NCBI GenBank assembly: GCA_016875255.1
Contig: VGRU01000190.1
Coordinates: forward strand, 1-6,979
Length of the DNA: 6,979 nucleotides
Direction of reading: 5' to 3'
From: Deltaproteobacteria bacterium
Lineage (GTDB): Bacteria; Desulfobacterota; BSN033; UBA1163
Part shown: one piece after another, positions 5,866 through 6,979 of the stretch
How positions within the stretch are numbered: position 1 is the stretch's first letter
Layout: the number at the start of each line of letters is the position of its first letter
Program-made: the position numbers and the translations under genes
The notes under the pieces: generated by a model
Database searches by the model: none
The model's input: only the letters and a program-made list of their open reading frames with translations
Told to the model about the DNA's origin: nothing

Positions 5866-6979
5866 ATGGAAGAGTTCGTGAAGGGGGGAGCGTTTTTGTT
5901 GGAGTCGATTTCACCTCAGGAGGTTTTCACTCCGGAGGAATTTAATGAAGAACAGCGGTTGATTGCAAAGGCCGCGACGGAATTCGTTGTCGGCGAGCTT
6001 GAGCCCGTAAAGGACGAGATCGAAACCCAGAAAGAAGGGCTTCTGCCAAGCCTTCTCAGGAAGGCAGGGGAATTAGGATTTCTTTCAGGGGACATCGCCG
6101 AAGAATATGATGGCCAGGGATTGGATAAGGTCAGCATCATCCTGATGATGGAGAAACTGTCTCAGGGCGGGGGCTCGTTTATGACTGCCTATGCCGTGCA
6201 TACGGGCATCGGTTCTCTTCCGATCATCTTCTTCGGGAACAAGGACCAGAAGAAACGCTACCTTCCGAAGATTGGCACCGGAGAGATGATCCCTGCCTAT
6301 GCCCTGACTGAACCGGAGGCGGGCTCCGACGCCCTGAATGCGAAGACCACGGCGGTGCTCAGCCCTGACGGGAAATATTATCTTCTCAACGGTCAGAAGC
6401 AGTTCATCTCCAATGCCGGATTTGCTGACCTCTTTATCACCTATGCCAAGGTGGATGGAAATAAATTCACCTCTTTCATTGTCGAGAGAAAATTTGAAGG
6501 TGTCTCTCTCGATGAAGAAGAGAACAAAATGGGGATGAAAGGTTCCTCCACTCGGAGCGTGATCTTCTCCGATGCCAAAGTGCCGGTCGAGAATGTGTTG
6601 GGAGAAGTTGGAAAAGGCCATGTCGTTGCCTTCAATACACTCAATATCGGCAGATTTAAACTTGGGGGAGGATGTCTGGGGGCGTGCAAATTTGCCCTTC
6701 AGGGTGCGGTGACTTATGCGAAACAGAGGGTCCAGTTCGGAAAGCCGATCGCTGAGTTTGGCATGATCAAACATAAGATCGCAGAGATGGCGATCCGATC
6801 CTTTACCACGGAGAGCATGGTTTACCGGACGGCAGCTCTGGTGGACCGGATATTACAGAAGATCGATTACAATGCCGAGGATGTCGGGATTCAAATGGCC
6901 AATGGAATAGAGGAATATGCCATTGAAGACTCGATCAACAAGGTCTATTCCTCGGAGATGGCAGACTTTATTGTGGATG
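5866..6979 (+). CDS. fadE: Acyl-CoA dehydrogenase, FadE type (3' end beyond window)
   Basis: The first 371 codons are present and the frame is open at the window edge. The enzyme is an FAD-dependent acyl-CoA dehydrogenase that forms trans-2-enoyl-CoA and normally passes electrons to electron-transfer flavoprotein. The start FVKGGAFLLE followed by VFTPEEF (20-26) resembles Bacillus FadE, a long form of about 590 residues. Visible motifs are YALTEPEAGSDA (145-156, flavin/substrate signature), KQFISNAG (178-185), KMGMKGSSTR (221-230), IGRFKLGGG (261-269) and YAKQRVQFGKPI (284-295, flavin-contacting Arg and Phe). The catalytic Glu expected in a later YEGT-like motif lies outside the window, so activity cannot be confirmed here. 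It is third in the fadN-fadA-fadE order and follows a repeat-filled spacer of 132 bp. Preference for long chains is inferred from family resemblance. Confidence 0.92.
   Translation, partial: MEEFVKGGAFLLESISPQEVFTPEEFNEEQRLIAKAATEFVVGELEPVKDEIETQKEGLLPSLLRKAGELGFLSGDIAEEYDGQGLDKVSIILMMEKLSQGGGSFMTAYAVHTGIGSLPIIFFGNKDQKKRYLPKIGTGEMIPAYALTEPEAGSDALNAKTTAVLSPDGKYYLLNGQKQFISNAGFADLFITYAKVDGNKFTSFIVERKFEGVSLDEEENKMGMKGSSTRSVIFSDAKVPVENVLGEVGKGHVVAFNTLNIGRFKLGGGCLGACKFALQGAVTYAKQRVQFGKPIAEFGMIKHKIAEMAIRSFTTESMVYRTAALVDRILQKIDYNAEDVGIQMANGIEEYAIEDSINKVYSSEMADFIVD

Noticed and set aside
6085..6774. 229-codon minus-strand frame inside fadE
   Set aside because: It is a shadow of the FadE frame, whose motifs (TEPEAGSDA, QRVQFGKPI) are on the plus strand; the antisense translation is His/Arg/Phe-rich and unlike a real protein.

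Overview
The window looks like part of a bacterial chromosome carrying a fatty-acid beta-oxidation locus. From left to right it holds the last 27 codons of a thiolase, a regulatory gap of about 330 bp, a TetR-family regulator, a metallo-beta-lactamase-fold hydrolase, and three beta-oxidation genes: fadN-type 3-hydroxyacyl-CoA dehydrogenase/enoyl-CoA hydratase, fadA-type thiolase, and fadE-type acyl-CoA dehydrogenase, which is cut by the window end. All genes are on the + strand. The order fadN-fadA-fadE and the protein features match the Bacillus fadNAE operon. Even so, the gene style (moderate GC, AGGAGG ribosome sites, repeat-filled spacers) reminds me more of Desulfobacterota/syntrophic Deltaproteobacteria. 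That taxonomic guess comes from general impression, not from a search.

The three fad enzymes together would cover a full turn of beta-oxidation. FadE makes the 2-enoyl-CoA, FadN hydrates it and oxidises the 3-hydroxyacyl-CoA with NAD+, and FadA cleaves the 3-ketoacyl-CoA to acetyl-CoA and a shortened acyl-CoA. The TetR protein is the obvious candidate for acyl-CoA-responsive control. The MBL-fold protein lies 8 nt behind it and is probably co-transcribed; its substrate is unknown.

The most unusual material is between the genes. The fadN-fadA and fadA-fadE spacers (114 and 132 bp, long for an operon) share one architecture. Each has a left array of degenerate heptamers CAATNNN at exact 7-nt period, a short centre, and a right array of exactly six ATTGNNN heptamers (the reverse-complement core), then AGGAGG-TTCTT-ATG. 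Each can fold into a hairpin, the best being a 17/19-paired stem before fadE. The hydrolase-fadN spacer (178 bp) has a related design from a different unit, GGTWAA hexamers on the left and CC-spaced C-rich repeats on the right, with a perfect 11-bp inverted repeat.

Upstream of tetR lie a perfect 10-bp inverted repeat next to two perfect TATAAT boxes (a candidate TetR operator/promoter) and a 10-codon leader ORF with a strong ribosome site. I see no RNA genes, CRISPR array, insertion sequence or minus-strand gene that I can support.
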